Origin: Cubamyces lactineus
Taxonomy: Eukaryota; Basidiomycota; Agaricomycetes; Polyporales; Polyporaceae
Length of the DNA stretch: 64,000 bases
Reading direction: 5' to 3'
NCBI GenBank assembly: GCA_022376465.1
Contig: JACDTU010000011.1
Span: 930,001-994,000 of the forward strand
The translations under genes were made by a program, and so were the position numbers. This document shows, piece by piece, positions 1 through 10,488 of this stretch (its first letter is position 1; every line of letters starts with the position of its first letter). The notes under the pieces are model-generated. The model had not been told where the DNA came from. It made no database searches and saw only the letters and a list, made by a program, of their open reading frames with translations.

Positions 1-1478
1 AAGCGTGCCATGCGCGACAGGAGTGCGAGTATGGGCCCCGTAAGCCATCCCGACCATATCCAATTCATCGTACTGAACCGCATGCGCAGAGACAAGCGGG
101 ATCACGAGTCGAGGATGATGACTCTGCAGGTAGGCAGTTAGCCCGTGTGCATGGTACGACGCACGGCGACGGCTGACACTGTCATTCAGATGAGTCGGAA
201 ACGATCTCAACGAGGACCCTTGCTCTCACACGTTACCGTCGTAACCACGAATTCATGAACGAGGTGTTCATGTATGCGGCGTTTGGTGAGTCCCCGTATG
301 TCGTTTGAGCGCTGCGGTTGGTTATTCTGAACCGTCGAGACGGTTCAGGCAACAAGAACGCCATATCGCCTCCGCCCCCTTACTCAATTTTCAAGAAGGC
401 GGACCTTGAGGACAAAGTGGTATGTGCGACAAATCGTGTGGTCTCTATGTCCGGCTGACATCCGATGATCACGCAGGCCAAGCTTACGGCAGAAATAGAA
501 GAACTGAAAACAAGGTCTGCCGCCCGTAAGCAGACAGCCTCTGCAGTCGCAAATGACTTTGCGGACGTCTCTATGGACGGCCCCTCCATATCTGACACGA
601 TATCCGCTTGAGCGCGGACGAGTCGCCACTATGTATTGTAGAGTAGTAGTGTACTTTTTAGTCGTGTCATACGCTATCCCTTTTGCCTTTTCTCATTGGA
701 TGATCCGCAATGTACAGCGGCCTACCCAACCAGAATCAGTGCTCGCACAGGTAAGTGGCCCCGCAGCTTCTCTTCCCCTGTCAAACGCTGAACCCTCGTG
801 CCTTTACAGTTTTGTCTAGTACCTCCGGTGACACCGATGGGTGATATCGAGTACAATGCCTCGATCGTGAGACGCCAAGAGAACCAATTCGCGCGCCCAC
901 CGTGTCCAATACCACTCGTGCAATTCGTCGGGCGATCCTCGTAGCGCTATGTATTATGTCGTGGGTCACCTTGGGATGCGACTCAATCCTTATCTTCTAC
1001 TTTTGAACATTGATTTGTTGGCTAAAGTTGAGTTTCCTAGGGCGTTCCCAGGGCAGTCATGGCCGGTTCTCACCGTCTACACACCGACTCAGAGGTACGC
1101 TTGTAGCGACGTTGAACGGCAGTAGCGCACTTGCTCTCCGTTGTGTTCAGACGTGCACATACTCTGCTTGAGTGCCATATGGCGTGAAGCATGTTTCGCG
1201 GAACGCGGGCCATCGCTGCATTGACCGAAGTCTGCACGCTTATCCGACGCGTTGCGCTGACTTGCCTTGTTCACATACCGCATGCGACGCGCTGCCACTC
1301 ACAGGAAGAACCATGGTCCATGTGGACCGTTGCGCAAGTTTACGGCCTGGATCCTGACACGGTCCTTGAGGAGGACTCATAAAACGAGAGTCAGGGTCGT
1401 GCGGGTCCAGACAGTCGCACATTCCCCTGGAGCCTCTGACCCCCACCTCTTCCTCCTCAGACTCTACTCGCTCCAGGT
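1..1478. other. intergenic, no supported gene
   Basis: Only short overlapping frames without recognisable domains, in-frame splice chains or consistent codon use. The last 60 bases before the sedolisin ATG are pyrimidine-rich, typical of a fungal 5' leader. I see no TATA box I would defend. Confidence 0.5.
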
Positions 1479-4172
1479 ATGCGACCACTCTCTTTCGTCT
1501 TGACGAGCGCGCTCGTCGCACTCGCGGCTGCCTTGCCGTCTCGCCACACGAACTTAGTCGTGCACGAGAAGCGTGCGAGGGAACCCGTGGACTGGGTTCT
1601 GTCGCGCAAGCTCGAGCCAGACGCTGTGCTTCCGATGCGCTTCGGCCTTGCCCAGAGCAACCTCCACCGCGTCGAAGAGATGTTGTTTGCGGTGTCGCAC
1701 CCGAGCTCGGCGAGCTACGGGAAGCACTATTCCCCTCAGGACATCGTGGACACCTTCGCGCCTAGCGACGACACTATCGCCGCCGTCACGGAATGGCTCA
1801 CCGAGTCCGGCATTGCCAAAGAGCGTCTTCGCCTGTCCGCCAGTAAGGGCTGGATCCAGGTGAACGCGACAGCTGCCGAAGTCGAGGAGCTTATTGCGGC
1901 GGAATATCACGTCTACACCCACCCTTCTGGCGCTCAGCAGATCAGTGAGTTCGGTCATATGTTTTTCTCGGGACTATCATCGACTTACGCTAATGACAAT
2001 AGGCTGTCACTCGTACTCGGTGCCTGAGCACGTTCGGGAGCACATTGATCTTATCCAGCCGACTGTGCACTTTTCCCACCGCGTCCGACAGCCCGACCGC
2101 CTTGAGAAGCGCTCTCTGGGACAGTTTGGAAAACTCGAGGCTAAAATCCACGGCGGACCCAAGACGAACGGCAAGAAGGTTACGATCACCCCCAGCTTGG
2201 AGCACTGCGACGAGATGATCACTTTGGACTGCCTGCGGGCACTGTATTCTATCAACTGGACCCCTGCTGCTACTGACAAGAACACGTTTGGCATTCGTGA
2301 GCGCCAGTCCTCACTGCAGTTCCGGGGTGGATCATACTGACGGGTCCCATCTCGTACAGTGGAGCTCACGCCACAAGCGTTCCTGCAGAGTGATCTTGAT
2401 ATGTTCTTCGCGTGCGTGTCTGTCATAGACATCACCTATCATCAACTCTGACGCTCTCGCAGAAACTTCTCCCCGAGCCAAGTCGGCACCTCGCCTATAC
2501 TCGTCTCGATCGACGGAGGGGTTGCACAGACTACCGACCAGGGCTTCAACTTCAACGGAGAGAGCGACCTCGACTTGGAATACGCTTTCGGTCTCACGAA
2601 CCCTCAGCCGATCTTGCTCCTGCAGGCGGGCGATCTGGTTGAAGGTCTGTATGATGATGAGTCCGCTTCGTGATACGTACTGAAAAAGTATGACAGGCGC
2701 GTCTTTCAACAACTGGCTTGATGCTGTTGACGGGTCCTTCTGCACTTTTGAGGGAGGTGATGATCCGACACAGGTATGGATCGTGTGCTCAAAACTATGA
2801 CCATCCTCTCTGAACTGCATTTTGTAGGATGGCATCTATCCAGACCCGCTTCCGGGTGGTTTTGATCGTGAGCACTATGCTGTGACTACTCTCGAAGGTG
2901 CTGACTCGATCGTCCCTCCTCAACAACAGAGCCTGAATCCTGCGGTATCATCGCACCACCGTTCGTAGTGTCTGCCTCATACGGTGAGGACGAGGGTGAT
3001 GTCACGCAGGCGTATGCCGCACGGCAATGCTTTGAATACGGGAAGTTGGGTTTGCTGGGAACTACGGTTCTCTACAGTTCTGGGGACAACGGTGTCGCCG
3101 GAAACGGTGGCGAATGTCTCGGTCCTGACGGTATGCGCCGCTACATCGACTATAATAACAATGTCTTCTCACACCGTCTCAACAGGGCAGCCATCCCCCA
3201 GGGGAACAAGGTTCAGCCCGGACTTCCCTGTAACCTGTCCGTTCGTGACCGCGGTGGGCGCTACGCAGATCAACCCTGGTTCTACGGTCAACGACCCAGA
3301 GGGCGCCTGCGAACAAGTCATCTTCAGCGGCGGTGGATTCAGTGACTTCTTCGCGCTCCCAGAGTATCAGGCTACTGCGGTGACAAACTTCTTGACGAAC
3401 CACCCTCCGCCGTTCACAAGCGCCCAATTCAACAACAGCGGCGTCGTAAGTAAATCAATTTTGATGCTTGTGCTCACATACTGATACGATGACCAGGTCC
3501 GCGGGTTCCCAGATATCTCCGCCAATGGGTAAGCCCCTCACGTCCACAACGTTGTCACAGTACTGACTTACGTCGTCAGTGCGAACTATGTCGTCGGTAA
3601 GCATTGGACTTTGAAGGCGTCGCATGTGTCCGTCTGATTCACCATGAGACTAGCTGTGGCTGGAGAATTCGTCCTTGTCTTTGGAACATCGTGTTCTGCT
3701 CCAGTCGTTGGCTCCATGATCACTCTCATCAACGACGCTAGGCTGACCGCTGGCAAGAGCCCCGTTGGTAAGCCGATTTGCTTCTTGAAACTACGCAGGG
3801 CGCTCACGGCTCATTCACATAGGTTTCATCAACCCAGCCGTGAGTTCAACATTTGATAAAGTGACAAAGTGGATCAGCTCACACTGAGCGCACCACAGCT
3901 GTACTCCGACACGTTTGCCGATTCGTTCCACGACATCACTACAGGGGGCAACCAAGGCTGCGGTATGTTATGTCTCGTACGACATACAATTGGGTGCTCA
4001 CTCTTCACGTCTTGCTCAACAGGAACTCCCGGATTCACTGCGTACGTCAAACCACTCTTTCCAACGACCTGGCACTGACGGTTCCTATAGTACCGAAGGA
4101 TGGGACCCGGTCACAGGCCTCGGCACGCCTAACTTCACAACGTTGCTTACCCACTTCTTGGCTCTACCCTGA
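1479..4172 (+). CDS. Secreted sedolisin-type serine carboxyl protease (S53, tripeptidyl-peptidase-like)
   Basis: Secreted acid endo- or tripeptidyl-peptidase. The ATG at 1479 opens a signal peptide (MRPLSFVLTSALVALAAA), followed by a pro-kumamolisin activation domain (about residues 30-180, including the Y-G-K-H-Y-S motif) that normally folds the enzyme and is removed at low pH. The catalytic Glu and Asp lie four residues apart in FNGESDLDLEYAF (near 2560-2590). The oxyanion Asp is in SSGDNGVAG (near 3080), and the nucleophile Ser is in GTSCSAP (near 3690). The calcium-site Asp begins DITTGGNQGC (near 3930), and the protein ends shortly after TGLGTPNF. About 13 short introns break the gene; the first is 1945-2002. 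Joined length is roughly 600-640 residues, usual for fungal sedolisins. All catalytic positions are present, so it should be active. A secreted glucanase follows on the same strand. Confidence 0.9.
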
Positions 4173-4477
4173 ACATACATATCAGCCCAGCCGGTTCCTG
4201 CGCAATTGTACGAGACAAGATGAAGAGTATCTGTACACACGTGAACACAACATGTATGAGTACCTACTGATTGAGGCTATGAGAATTATAGAGTGGCTGG
4301 TTGCGGCGATAGTCCCGGAATATCTCTGTGTGCTGAGCTGATGGTAGGACCAATCAAGGTATATTTCCAGCATCCGATCGCGATTTGGCGAACTAAACAG
4401 GTCACCGCAGGTACGTCGTGTCTCGTCGACCGAGCTTTCTCCCTGATTTGTCCTTGGATATTCCTTGCCCGACTACG

Positions 4478-4485
4478 TTATAAGC
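4478..4485 (+). promoter_or_regulatory. TATA box of the GH131 gene
   Basis: TTATAAGC lies 52 nt before the GH131 ATG. The same octamer precedes both aspartic protease genes in this window. Confidence 0.55.
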
Positions 4486-4490
4486 ACATC

Positions 4491-4525
4491 AACGGCGTCG
4501 CACGGGCATTCGGAACGACGCCGTT
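4491..4525 (+). other. Perfect 10-bp inverted repeat just before the GH131 start codon
   Basis: The arms aacggcgtcg (4491-4500) and cgacgccgtt (4516-4525) are perfect reverse complements separated by 15 nt. The second arm ends 4 nt before the ATG. The repeat lies 6 nt downstream of the TATA box, so at least the second arm is probably in the mRNA leader. It could be a leader hairpin or a dyad protein-binding site. Confidence 0.6.
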
Positions 4526-4529
4526 GATC

Positions 4530-5709
4530 ATGCTTGGGTTGTTGAAGCTCGTGTATTCTGCCTCTCTGTTGATTTTTGTGCTTGCTACTCCTATCATCTG
4601 GGATGGCCGCGCGCCGTTTAATCTAACTAATGCCGATCTCGAGACCTCCACTGGGCCATTCCTCACGTGCGTTTTCTGTCTACTATTCTGGTTGGTATGC
4701 ACTGAAGCTGAACCAACCTAGCGTGGTGAAGGGATCCGAAAATGCAACCCATGTCAGTGAATACCAAGTCCAGTCTTCGAAGATCTCTAACATGCTCACG
4801 CGTGCTACAGTATTCCCGCCTTCTGGACCACTCGGAGTTGCCTACTCCCCTGTGGAACCAGGGATTGTTACCAATCCTGCCCCGCGAGCAAGTTATATCC
4901 GTGACTATTGACAACAGCTCGGTTTTCGTCCCTGGTGGAGGACCACCCCAGTTTGGGTTCCGGAGGACAGACCTCATCGCAGCCGTGAACGGCGAGCACA
5001 CAGAACTACTTACCCGCATGGAAGAGAACACCACTATCTTCCACTTTTCTATCCAAAAGGACGACCTTCGGCCACTCAACTACAGTCATGAGTACCAGAT
5101 CGTCTTCATCGAGCCGAACGATGGATCCCACGTATTTGGCATTCAACTCGGTGAGTTCTGCGGAAGTCAGGCTTGGTATCAGCCTCTCAATGATTGGCAT
5201 CGATTGGCAGGGTCGCCCTTTACGAACCCGACAGGAGCACTCCCGGCGCCGAATGCGCATTCGTTTAAAGTACTTGACCACGCTTTGAACGTGCTCTTCA
5301 GCACGCCATTCACTTCGCGTACATGGCACAACTTCGCCGTCGAAGTGGACTGGAACGCACGCACGCTCGCCGTGTGGTACTCCCAGGACGCTGAACTCCT
5401 CCGTCTGGTGAAGGCGACAACGCCGAACCCAACTACCGCCGCGGGCCCAGACGGCCAAGGCGACTTCCACATCGCATTGCTGAAGGTGAGGCTCGATGTT
5501 CTTTTCCTGGACTTCTTGCGGTGGAATTAAGAACACGTGCGTTGTAGCTTCCTATAGTTAACCCTGCGGATTCGCCGGCAGATCAGAGCGACGTTGTACA
5601 CTATGGAATCCAGGAGGGAACTACGGAGGGACTGCTGTATTCTGGCGTCTTCGTAGAAAGCGCGGCGCAGGGGATCAGTCGAGGCTTCGGTATCCGTGAC
5701 CGTGATTGA
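4530..5709 (+). CDS. Glycoside hydrolase family 131 beta-glucanase, secreted
   Basis: GH131 enzymes are broad beta-1,3/1,6 and 1,4-glucanases of plant- and fungal-wall-degrading fungi. The five exons are 4530-4666, 4722-4752, 4811-5150, 5211-5485 and 5548-5709, which join in frame to 314 residues. A hydrophobic signal peptide (MLGLLKLVYSASLLIFVLA) precedes the family opening IIWDGRAPFN. Further family signatures are PTPLWNQ, EQVISVTIDNSSVF, GPPQFGFRR, FHFSIQ, LNYSHEYQIVF, HVFGIQLG, WHNFAVEVDW and, in the last exon, VVHYGIQEGTTEGLLYSGVF. There is no cellulose-binding module after the catalytic domain, only a short tail. The splice at 5485/5548 was chosen because it restores KLPIVNPAD in frame. 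No inactivating change is seen. Confidence 0.88.
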
Positions 5710-5922
5710 CGTGCGGTGTGTCGTGCTAGTAGACAACGAGTAACGCCGGTAGAGCGATCGTGGAAAATCGATTGTCATTTAGTATGATTGGGGAAGGGGA
5801 GCTGATTGACATGGACGGCATAAGTACATGGCATAGTACAAGACGGCGCATAGTGACATATATTGTACACAAGTGTCCGGGCCCGGTGTCACTGCATGGC
5901 GACTCCGGCCTTGAGCATGATT

Positions 5923-7002
5923 CTAGCATCTAGGCGCGGTCATGCGGGGTGGGAGGGTGTTGAACTGAGCTAGACTGACTCGAACGCTAGGAGCTGCTCG
6001 ACGGTGTAGGTTGTTAGTGGGATTGTACCCAGATCGAGTTGATCGCGTCCGTGCTACTTCTTCTACGCGTTTCTCAGCGCGCATGGTATTTGACGACGAT
6101 GCGGATGGCGTGGGGTGGGAAGTTTTCCGGGCAGTCACGTATGGGTGGCTGGCGACGGCGGGGCGACGTTGTTCGAACAGCATCGCAGCGTGTGCCTCAT
6201 GATCCTCTTTTCCTGAGCCAAGGCGGTTCGGGACTTGGAGTACGGGGCCTGAAGAGGAAGGCGTCGCTGTCCATCGGCTCGGCGGTTCAGGACGTGGGAT
6301 TCCAACGGGCACCCCTGAGGCCTCCGTCGATCTGCGGCTGGCCAGTTTCTCCTCAAATCGCGCGATCGTCGCAAGTGGCGGGAGCACCATCTGGTCGTAC
6401 GGTATATCAGGAAGTAGAGCCAAGTTGTTGTAGGTTGTTGAACCGGGCTTGTAGTTGTGCAGATTCCGCCGGTGCTTCGTCAAGCTACTGGGGTGCCCCG
6501 TCGTGAATGGGCATTGAGCCGCCACGCCGGGCTGAACTTCAATAACCTCCGGACAGGTGTAAGGGCGTAGTGTGGTGCTATGTGTTAGACGTGATTAGGA
6601 TGCCCAGCTGTGAGTCATGCGCTGGAGAACTGCTTACTGCAGGGCTATATAGTGTGAGACGACATTGCTCCTTTGAACAGCAGCGAAGGTGCAGCCTTGA
6701 TATGCACACCGATGCATCCTTGTCAAATCAATGAGATCGGCATGTGTATGAATGAACTGGAATACTCACAATTCGTCTCTGTTTGGAGCATGTATCTTCA
6801 TATGACGAGCCAGATCACTTCTGGATGTAGACGTCCTGCCACATATTTCGCACTGAAAATGATCAGCACTATAGTCGACGAGGGCGTGCGAGGGTGACGT
6901 AGTGGCCATAGTGACTATAGCTATTGATACTAGTGATGAGCTTGTGAGAGGTTTCGAGGGGATCGTTGAGGACGATTTGCCGATATCTTCGCTGGGCCAC
7001 AT
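5923..7002 (-). CDS. C2H2 zinc-finger protein with three fingers (putative transcription factor)
   Basis: Three exons (7002-6770, 6718-6638, 6577-5923) join in frame to 322 residues. Finger 1 (exon 1) is CEICGRTSTSRSDLARHMKIH, C-x2-C-x12-H-x3-H. Finger 2 starts HRCAYQGC in exon 2, with C-x4-C-x12-H-x4-H spacing. Its last His is split CA|C across the second intron, which supports the model. Finger 3 in exon 3 reads YTCPEV then CPFTTGHPSSLTKHRRNLH, a wide C-x13-C finger ending H-x4-H. The linker NRDELMHRC and the GHPSSLTKHRR finger resemble a class of basidiomycete zinc-finger regulators. The roughly 180-residue C-terminal tail is low-complexity (Ser, Arg, Pro) with no recognisable domain. It probably acts in the nucleus; its targets are unknown. 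It converges on the GH131 gene with 213 bases between them. Confidence 0.75.
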
Positions 7003-9135
7003 TTTGTAGGATTGTGAGAGTCAAAGCGTTCGGGGTGTTTCGTACGGTCTCCGGAACCTGGTCAGCTCATTGAAACCCAGAGGTCCAACGACTTGGAGGC
7101 TATGGGCCGTGCAGCGCACTGTGCGGTCAAAGCACCGGTAGTACGTGAGCCACTCACCAACGTGTTCATTGGCAAGTCAAAGCGCACGGTGGCGTAGACA
7201 GCCATCTGAGTGATCGGTCAACAAAGCGTCCGCAGGGGTTCCAACTACAATGGCAAGGTAAGTAAATCAGGGGTGAGGTGTCTAGCCGCTGTTGTCGCTT
7301 GGAAGGCCTTAGTGGAGATCTTTGGAGGGAAGGGGTTTTTTCAGCTAGTGAGTAGATTGTCAAATGGTACGATCGGTCAAGAACGCGACTGAGTATGTTG
7401 CTGGTGAAGGACGACAGGCTCATATGGACATAGAATGATGGGATCCGCCTTAGAGACTGTCAGCCCGGGTGAAGTGGAGACCGAGAGTAAGTGCCTGCGA
7501 GTAAGTGCCCGCACCAAGCGTGGACGGGGCGAATGTACGGATCGAAAAGTCGCCATCCCCTTGCAACCAGCTTCATCCGCTTCAACCTATTCCCATCCTG
7601 TGACAGCCATTAGGTAGGTTCTCAGCGGAGTCGGACCCGGGCCCGCAGCATCTGATTCTTGCCAGTGGAATAAGCCCGGAGAGCTTGTACGCATGTCCTA
7701 GCTAGATCGATGCCGCCCTGCGGCTACAACACGATGGAACGGCCCATCCATGCGCAGCAGGGTCAATTCTGTACGGAATGCGCAGCAGTACGATCTCACG
7801 GTGAGAAGCAAGACGGTAGTCGTCAACGGTGGCCACACACCAACGAAGGTCGAAGTTCGACTTGGCGTGATTGCACATGTGGAAATCAAACACTATCGCT
7901 CGGGCTGCGCAATTCGCCGAAGCAACTAACTACGCGGTAATGTTTGGTGTCCTGTCGTAAAGTGGCATAGCCTGCTTCTGGCAACCCCTAGATTATTAGA
8001 GTGCAATAGTTGGCCTGAGCGGTGTACGACCTAGTGAATCGTATGAATACACGGATTTTCCATCGTGAGCAGAATTCTAGGGAGTATAAATGTCTTCAGG
8101 CTTGCATACAATACTGTAAACAGAGTCTCACCACGAGAGTTGTCTGCATTAACGTCACCCAGTGTTGGAGGCATTCATGCGAACTTGCGACCTCTCCGTT
8201 GCCGCGCTCACATATCACGCTTGCGTCAAGCTGAATGGCGGCTAAGTGGGCGTCAGACTGCGCACCATAGTGACCGTCTTGATTTTCTCATAGCGGCTGC
8301 TCACCGCCGCTGGTGGGAGCTGACGAGGTCTCAGACTGAATGGTGCTGGCAATATGATGAGGGCCGGATGAGCGGAGGAGGCTGTGTTCGCGCATCCGGG
8401 CTGCCGTTTCCCACACGTCCAAATCCGGTATGTAAGAACGATACCAGCCGAGCGCCTCTGACTTCGCCGCGTGAGTACCATCGTAAGTACTGCCACCCTG
8501 GCAAGTTGGACCGGAGTGTCCGCAAAGAGCCGCTGCACGGTACACACGCCCTTGAAAAAACCTCGGCCTCGGACATTGCCTACCCGAGCTCTCGATTCTG
8601 CCTCTGATTCGTCGCTAGACCCACGCCGGACGCGGCGTGCTGGGAGACGACAGCAGTAGCCGCCACTACTACCGTGATCAGGGCTGGTACTATCAACATG
8701 AAGGTTCACTGAGTACTGTGATACCCATAATCGAACAAGTGGCCAAATTGGTTGTGCAAGGTCCTAAAACTACGGCGAGGAATCGTGACACAGGTGATGT
8801 CTGGTTCGACTCCATTCAACTACTTACGTATGGTCTCAGTCCCTTAAACCTTTCTGGCGGCCAAAGTTGGAAGTAGGTTCTGGGGGCATTGCACCGTGAC
8901 AAGGCAAGAACTGGATGAGCCGGCGCAGCAGCATAGTCCCCTGTTCCTGGAATCATTCTCGGGTTCTCCACGGAGCAGTGACTAATTATGTGTCCAAACG
9001 CGTACTAAGGGCACGTATTTAAAGGAGATCCTCCAAGTCTCGAGACCCGCAAGTCCTCTCTGTCTGTCTTTGTCTTCTTCAAGCCAAGAAACCGACCATC
9101 CTCTCTCTATCACACAGCGACCCACTTTCGACATC
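7003..9135. other. Large intergenic region, no supported gene
   Basis: 2.1 kb between the start of the zinc-finger gene and the repeat protein. Open frames up to 180 codons (8065-8607) have no domain, signal peptide or plausible splice continuation. The base composition is uneven and stop-rich at 7600-8300. The last 120 bases are the promoter and leader of the repeat gene, with a TATA-like tatttaaa and long C/T runs. Confidence 0.5.
9016..9023 (+). promoter_or_regulatory. TATA-like box of the repeat-protein gene
   Basis: The sequence tatttaaa lies about 120 nt before the ATG, followed by a C/T-rich leader (9040-9120). The same core, tatttaaa, precedes the trehalase gene. Confidence 0.4.
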
Positions 9136-10134
9136 ATGATGCGCTTGCTCAGCTTCGTCCTCACGGCTTTGCTCATCAGCGGCAGTACGTTTCCTCATCC
9201 CCTACCCACAATTTTACGCGAATCGTGCTGACACGTTCCGTCAGGCCACGCAGCTGCGGTCGCGGTGCCAAAGCGAGAACTTGCTCATCTCAACTCGCGT
9301 GCTTCTGGCTCTGTCGTGGTCGCATCACCTCCTCTCAACACGGTTGCATGCGGGGCGACGACGACGCTCGACGCCACTGCGCCCGAGAGTACCACGCTTT
9401 TGGCTAATGCCCCAGGGAGCACCACTCTTCTCGCCAATGCCCCGGGAAGTACTACTCTTCTTGCCAATGCCCCAGGGAGCACCACTCTCGACGCTACCGC
9501 CCCAGAGAGCACCACCCTCGATGCTACCGCCCCCGAGAGCACCACTTCTGTGGCAGTTTCCCCCGTGAGCACCACCCCGGTGGCCGTTTCCCCCGTGAGC
9601 ACATCTTCTGTGGCCGTCACTCCCGCAAGCACCACCCTCGATGCGACCGCCCCCGAGAGCACGACGCTCGACGCTACGGCCCCGGAGAGTACCACTTTCG
9701 ACGCTACCGCTCCGGAGAGTACCACCCTTTCGGCGAATGCCCCAGGGAGCACCACTCTCGATGCGACCGCTCCGGAGAACACTACTGTCGATGCGACTGC
9801 CCCCGAGAGCACCACCTCTGCAGCCGTTGCCCCTGCGAGCACGACCCTCGACGCTACCGCCCCCGAGAGCACCACCCTAGACGCGACCGCCCCCGAGAGC
9901 ACTACTCTGGACGCTTCCGCGCCTGAGGGCACTACCGTCGATGCCGGCGTACCGGCGAGCAACACTGCCGTAGCTGGTGTGCCCGCTGGCAACACTGCCG
10001 CTGCTGGGGCCCCAGCCAGTACCACCGTCGATGCAGGCGTCCCGGCTAGCACGACTGTCGATGCAGGCGTTCCGGCTAGCACGACTGTCGACGCCAGCGT
10101 CCCGGCCGGCACTACCCTTAATGCCTCGGACTGA
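9136..10134 (+). CDS. Secreted 10-residue-repeat protein, mucin-like
   Basis: Two exons (9136-9184, 9245-10134; 60-nt intron) encode 312 residues. The signal peptide starts MMRLLSFVLTALLIS, and a Lys-Arg site (AVPKRELAH, about residue 27) suggests kexin processing. From 9361 the protein is 25 consecutive 10-residue units plus a 7-residue remnant. The main units are TTLDATAPES, TTLLANAPGS, TTSVAVSPVS and TTVDAGVPAS. About 40% of each unit is Thr, Ser or Pro, so heavy O-mannosylation is expected. There is no cysteine in the repeats, no C-terminal hydrophobic GPI signal and no recognised domain. Lys-Arg occurs only once, so it does not look like a multi-copy kexin-processed peptide precursor. 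It may be a wall-associated or surface-coating protein. Its function is unknown. Confidence 0.75.
9361..10131 (+). repeat. 25 x 30-bp tandem repeat within the secreted repeat protein
   Basis: The unit is exactly 30 bp with no frame-breaking indel: 25 units (9361-10110) and a partial unit. Variants fall in blocks. LDATAPES and LLANAPGS units come first, three VAVSP/VAVTP units at 9541-9630, mixed LDATAPES units next, and VDAGVPAS/AGVPAG units from 9931. This points to several rounds of local duplication. Confidence 0.95.
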
Positions 10135-10488
10135 GTTGCGCACCAGGCACTGCGTCTCTCGTGAGCCAATCTTCTTCCGGTACACGTTCACCAGAGGCTG
10201 CGGTGAAAGGCAGGTCATGTCTCCAGGTTAACAGCAGTGGTTTGTTGCAGTTGGCGTGCTTGGTTGAAGGACTTGGTCAGGTTGAGATTTCTGTCACATT
10301 CGTTTCTTTCTATTCGATCGGGCTTGCTTATTTTCGTACGTTGTGGTTACGGACTAGTACCGGTTGAGATATAAACACCAATATACATGGTCAATACTTG
10401 TTGAGTTCTACGCTACAACGGCGAACATGAGCTACAGCCTTATTACAAGAAATTGACCGGTACAATACCAGTCGCTCTATCTGCCTTC
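10135..10488. other. Convergent intergenic spacer
   Basis: 354 bases between the repeat protein and the RPAP1 stop. They should hold both 3' ends. No gene or strong element is seen. Confidence 0.5.

Larger units (their letters stand above)
4173..4529. promoter_or_regulatory. Sedolisin-GH131 intergenic spacer and GH131 promoter
   Basis: 357 bases holding the sedolisin 3' end and the GH131 promoter. A TTATAAGC box and a 10-bp inverted repeat near the GH131 ATG are listed separately. No other gene is seen. Confidence 0.5.

Noticed and set aside
8065..8709. Overlapping frames of 180 (+) and 155 (-) codons
   Set aside because: Overlap on opposite strands and no recognisable domain; likely chance frames in GC-rich DNA.
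9136..10134. Kexin-processed repeat peptide precursor (dikaritin-like)
   Set aside because: Only one Lys-Arg site and none between repeats; no nearby DUF3328-type gene.
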